A stretch of DNA of 64,000 nt, from assembly GCA_052379645.1 (NCBI GenBank), contig JBQSYU010000001.1. One strand, 5' to 3'. A program made the position numbers and the translations under genes. Origin of the DNA: Arthrobacter_H sp030452125. Its GTDB lineage: Bacteria; Actinomycetota; Actinomycetes; Actinomycetales; Micrococcaceae. This document shows positions 62,050-64,000 of this stretch, one piece after another. Position 1 is the first letter of the stretch; the number at the start of each line of letters is the position of its first letter. The notes under the pieces were generated by a model. It was not told the DNA's origin and made no database searches. It saw nothing but the letters and a program-made list of their open reading frames with translations.

Positions 62050-63144
62050 ATGACCACCACCATGATTGCCATCGGAACGAAGAAGGGCCTCTGGATCGCC
62101 ACAAGCGGGAACGGGCGCGACTTCACCCTGGGCGAGCCACATTTCCTGAACCAGGAAGTAGCCTCCGTCGCCATCGACAGCCGCGGCCCGCAACCGCGGA
62201 TCCTCGCCGGACTCAACGACTGGCACTGGGGCCCGACCGTGGTCCATTCGGATGATTTCGGGGCCACCTGGTCCGAACCCGAAGACGGAGCCATCGCCTT
62301 TCCCGCAGATACCGGCGCCGCACTGGAGCGGGTCTGGCATCTACGTCCCGATACCCCGGAGCGGCCCGGCGTCATCTGGGCCGGCTGTGAACCGACCTCC
62401 GTCTGGAAATCCACCGATGGCGGCGAGAGCTTCGAATTGAATCGTGGCCTCTGGGACCATCCACACCGCCCCGAATGGGGAGCGGGATTCGGCGGTGCCG
62501 CCGTCCATACGATCGTCCCCCACTCCACCGACGCGGGGACCGTCCACGTGGCGATGAGCACCGGCGGGGTCTACCGCACCCACGACGGGGGCAGCACCTG
62601 GCAGGCCAGGAACCGGGGGATCTCCGCAGGGTTCCTGCCCGCCGAGGAACCGGAGTTCGGCCAGTGCGTCCACCGGATCACCGCCGATTCGACCAATCCC
62701 GACCGGCTCTACGCGCAAAACCATGGCGGCGTCTACCGCAGCGACGACGGCGGCGACCACTGGGCCGATATCGCCTCCGGCCTGCCCTCCGACTTCGGCT
62801 TCACGTTCCTGACCCACCCGCACCGTGCCGATACGGCCTGGACGCTGCCGCTGGAGGCGGACATCCAACGCATCCCACCCGGAGGCAGACTCAGCCTGTA
62901 CCGCACCACCGATGCCGGTTCCACCTGGACCGAACAGCACCGCGGACTACCGGACCACGAATACAACGTCGTGCTGCGCGACGCCGCCGACGTCGACGTT
63001 CCTGACCCCGAGGGCCCCGCTTGCCTCTATCTGGGGACCCGCGGAGGCGAGGTCCACACCAGCAGTGACGAAGGTGGGAGCTTCCACCAGGTGGCCTCCC
63101 GTCTGCCCGACATCCTCAGCCTGCGCGCCGGCTCGGTGCGGTGA
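62050..63144 (+). CDS. BNR/sialidase-like beta-propeller protein (cytoplasmic)
   Basis: A 364-residue protein of repeated beta-propeller blades. Asp-box (BNR) motifs SxDxGxTW recur: HSDDFGATWSEPE (about residue 66), KSTDGGESFELN, RTHDGGSTWQARN, RSDDGGDHWADI, RTTDAGSTWTEQH and TSSDEGGSFHQV. No signal peptide is present, and sialidase catalytic residues are not apparent. Its stop overlaps the start of a MoaD/ThiS-like gene, so the two are co-translated. Biochemical role unknown. Confidence 0.85.
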   Translation: MTTTMIAIGTKKGLWIATSGNGRDFTLGEPHFLNQEVASVAIDSRGPQPRILAGLNDWHWGPTVVHSDDFGATWSEPEDGAIAFPADTGAALERVWHLRPDTPERPGVIWAGCEPTSVWKSTDGGESFELNRGLWDHPHRPEWGAGFGGAAVHTIVPHSTDAGTVHVAMSTGGVYRTHDGGSTWQARNRGISAGFLPAEEPEFGQCVHRITADSTNPDRLYAQNHGGVYRSDDGGDHWADIASGLPSDFGFTFLTHPHRADTAWTLPLEADIQRIPPGGRLSLYRTTDAGSTWTEQHRGLPDHEYNVVLRDAADVDVPDPEGPACLYLGTRGGEVHTSSDEGGSFHQVASRLPDILSLRAGSVR

Positions 63145-63437
63145 CGGCCATGGCCCACGCCAACCTCGAGATCCCCGCGACGTTGGCCCCCCTCTGGGGC
63201 CGGCAACGCCGGGCCGTGATCGAGTACGACGCCGGAACCCGGCTGGAGGGGTTCCTGGACCTCGCAGGGCAGGGACACCCCCGATTCGCCCGGCGCTTGC
63301 GCGACGAGACCGGAGCGATCCGCCGCTACGTCAACGTGTTCATCGACGGGGAGAATGTCAGGGTCCTGGAAGGTCTGGACACGGTGGTCCCCGACGGGGC
63401 GAACGTATTGATCATCCAGTCCGTCGCCGGAGGCTGA
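63141..63437 (+). CDS. MoaD/ThiS-like ubiquitin-fold protein
   Basis: A 98-residue protein with a ubiquitin-like fold pattern ending in the diagnostic Gly-Gly (IIQSVAGG), which in sulfur-carrier proteins is activated and thiocarboxylated. The segment RYVNVFIDGENVRVLEGLDT (about residues 61-80) matches MoaD/ThiS strands. The start is GTG 63141 (overlapping the BNR gene by 4 bp) or ATG 63150. No adenylating or molybdopterin gene is nearby, so its sulfur donor and acceptor are unknown. Confidence 0.88.
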   Translation: MTAMAHANLEIPATLAPLWGRQRRAVIEYDAGTRLEGFLDLAGQGHPRFARRLRDETGAIRRYVNVFIDGENVRVLEGLDTVVPDGANVLIIQSVAGG

Positions 63438-63495
63438 ATCCAGCGGCCAAGGATAAGCTGACAGCACCCGCCAGCAGCCCGAAGGGATCCAGACC

Positions 63496-64000
63496 ATGCC
63501 AGCCGCACCCCTGACCTCGCCACGGCCCCCCACCCCCGGCACCACACCGGCGGGCCTCCGACGCAGATTCGCGGCGACGATCTCCGATCTCCCACCCTCG
63601 TGCTTCGCCTTCGTGATGGCCACCGGCATCGTCTCGGCGGCCCTGCTGAAGTCCGGCCGACCGGTGCCGGCGGAGATCCTGTTCTGGGTGGCGATCACGG
63701 CGCTGGTGATCCTGATCGCCGCAACACTCTGGCGCGCCATCGCCCACCCCGGGAAGTTTGCCGCGGACATCATCTCCCCGGCCAAGACCTTCGGGTTCTT
63801 CAGCTTCGTCGCCGGGCTGGACGTCCTGGGGCTGCACTACGTGATGACCGACCGGGCGGACATCGCCCTGGTCCTGGGCTGCCTGGCAGCCCTGGCCTGG
63901 CTGGTGCTGACGTACCTCATTCCCGGCGTACTGCTGCTGCGCCCGCAAGGCACCCCCGTCCTCAACGCGGCCAACGGCAGCTGGTTCCTCTGGGTCGTCG
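63496..64000 (+). CDS. TDT-family (TehA/SLAC1-like) transporter, 5' part, truncated by the window edge
   Basis: 168 residues are visible from ATG 63496. After a proline-rich N-tail comes PPSCFAFVMATGIVSAALLK (TM1 of the TehA/Mae1 family) and further helices (FGFFSFVAGLDVLGLHYVMT and LVLGCLAALAWLVLTYLIPG). Members move anions such as C4-dicarboxylates, sulfite or tellurite. The gene runs beyond the right edge. It follows the MoaD-like gene by 58 bp. Confidence 0.8.
   Translation, partial: MPAAPLTSPRPPTPGTTPAGLRRRFAATISDLPPSCFAFVMATGIVSAALLKSGRPVPAEILFWVAITALVILIAATLWRAIAHPGKFAADIISPAKTFGFFSFVAGLDVLGLHYVMTDRADIALVLGCLAALAWLVLTYLIPGVLLLRPQGTPVLNAANGSWFLWVV

Noticed and set aside
60048..62255. 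735-aa plus-strand frame opposite aceE
   Set aside because: Antisense to a fully conserved AceE with intact catalytic motifs; the frame exists because of GC-biased codons.

Overview
The window is high-GC chromosomal DNA of an actinobacterium, most likely a member of the Micrococcaceae (Arthrobacter-like). The evidence is strong G/C third-position bias, a DUF4193 protein, a CsoR/CopZ/CopA copper cassette, sugar ABC transporters without their own ATPase, a homodimeric AceE, and frequent GTG starts and ATGA/GTGA overlaps. No rRNA, tRNA, prophage or CRISPR array was seen. The only mobile element is one decayed IS1380-family copy near 40 kb. All assignments come from reading the sequence; no database search was run.

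Layout. 0-3 kb: the start of a GAF/AcoR-type regulator that runs off the left edge, a MarR regulator, and a divergent MFS exporter frameshifted in two 7-base homopolymers. 3-11 kb: a FemAB-type cell-wall enzyme, the csoR-copZ-copA operon with an apparently leaderless csoR transcript, and a MarR / DHA2 exporter / quinone-oxidoreductase operon. 11-21 kb: a BetT-like BCCT transporter and an unusual catabolic island made of a ComA (phosphosulfolactate synthase)-like protein coupled to an MmgE/PrpD protein, a threonine dehydratase, an IclR regulator, a DmdA/GcvT-like methyltransferase, an EamA permease and a CGNR regulator. 21-26 kb: small membrane proteins and a CPBP protease / MFS / MATE operon. 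26-34 kb: two adjacent operons that together look like galactosamine (or GalNAc) import and catabolism: binding protein, two permeases and a DeoR regulator, plus SIS isomerase/deaminase, ROK kinase, PfkB kinase and class II aldolase. 34-39 kb: a pentapeptide-repeat protein, a heterodimeric ABC exporter and a bacterioferritin-comigratory peroxiredoxin. 39.7-41.2 kb: the IS1380 remnant.

42.5-58.3 kb is a purine/ureide catabolic locus. One operon (OHCU decarboxylase, HIU hydrolase, urate oxidase, urate/xanthine permease) takes urate to allantoin. Two others (malic enzyme, malate synthase, DUF6986 aldolase-like protein, ureidoglycine aminohydrolase; and hydroxypyruvate isomerase, tartronate semialdehyde reductase, glyoxylate carboligase, allantoinase) take allantoin-derived glyoxylate to glycerate or malate/pyruvate. 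A divergent IclR/AllR-type regulator sits between them. The three operon promoter regions share a two-box sequence motif with conserved spacing, which I propose as the IclR operator. The permease carries an in-frame amber codon at a conserved glutamine.

58.6-64 kb holds a small orphan gene with an operator-like palindrome and a terminator, pyruvate dehydrogenase E1 (aceE), a BNR-repeat protein translationally coupled to a MoaD/ThiS-like protein ending in Gly-Gly, and the start of a TDT/TehA-family transporter cut by the right edge.
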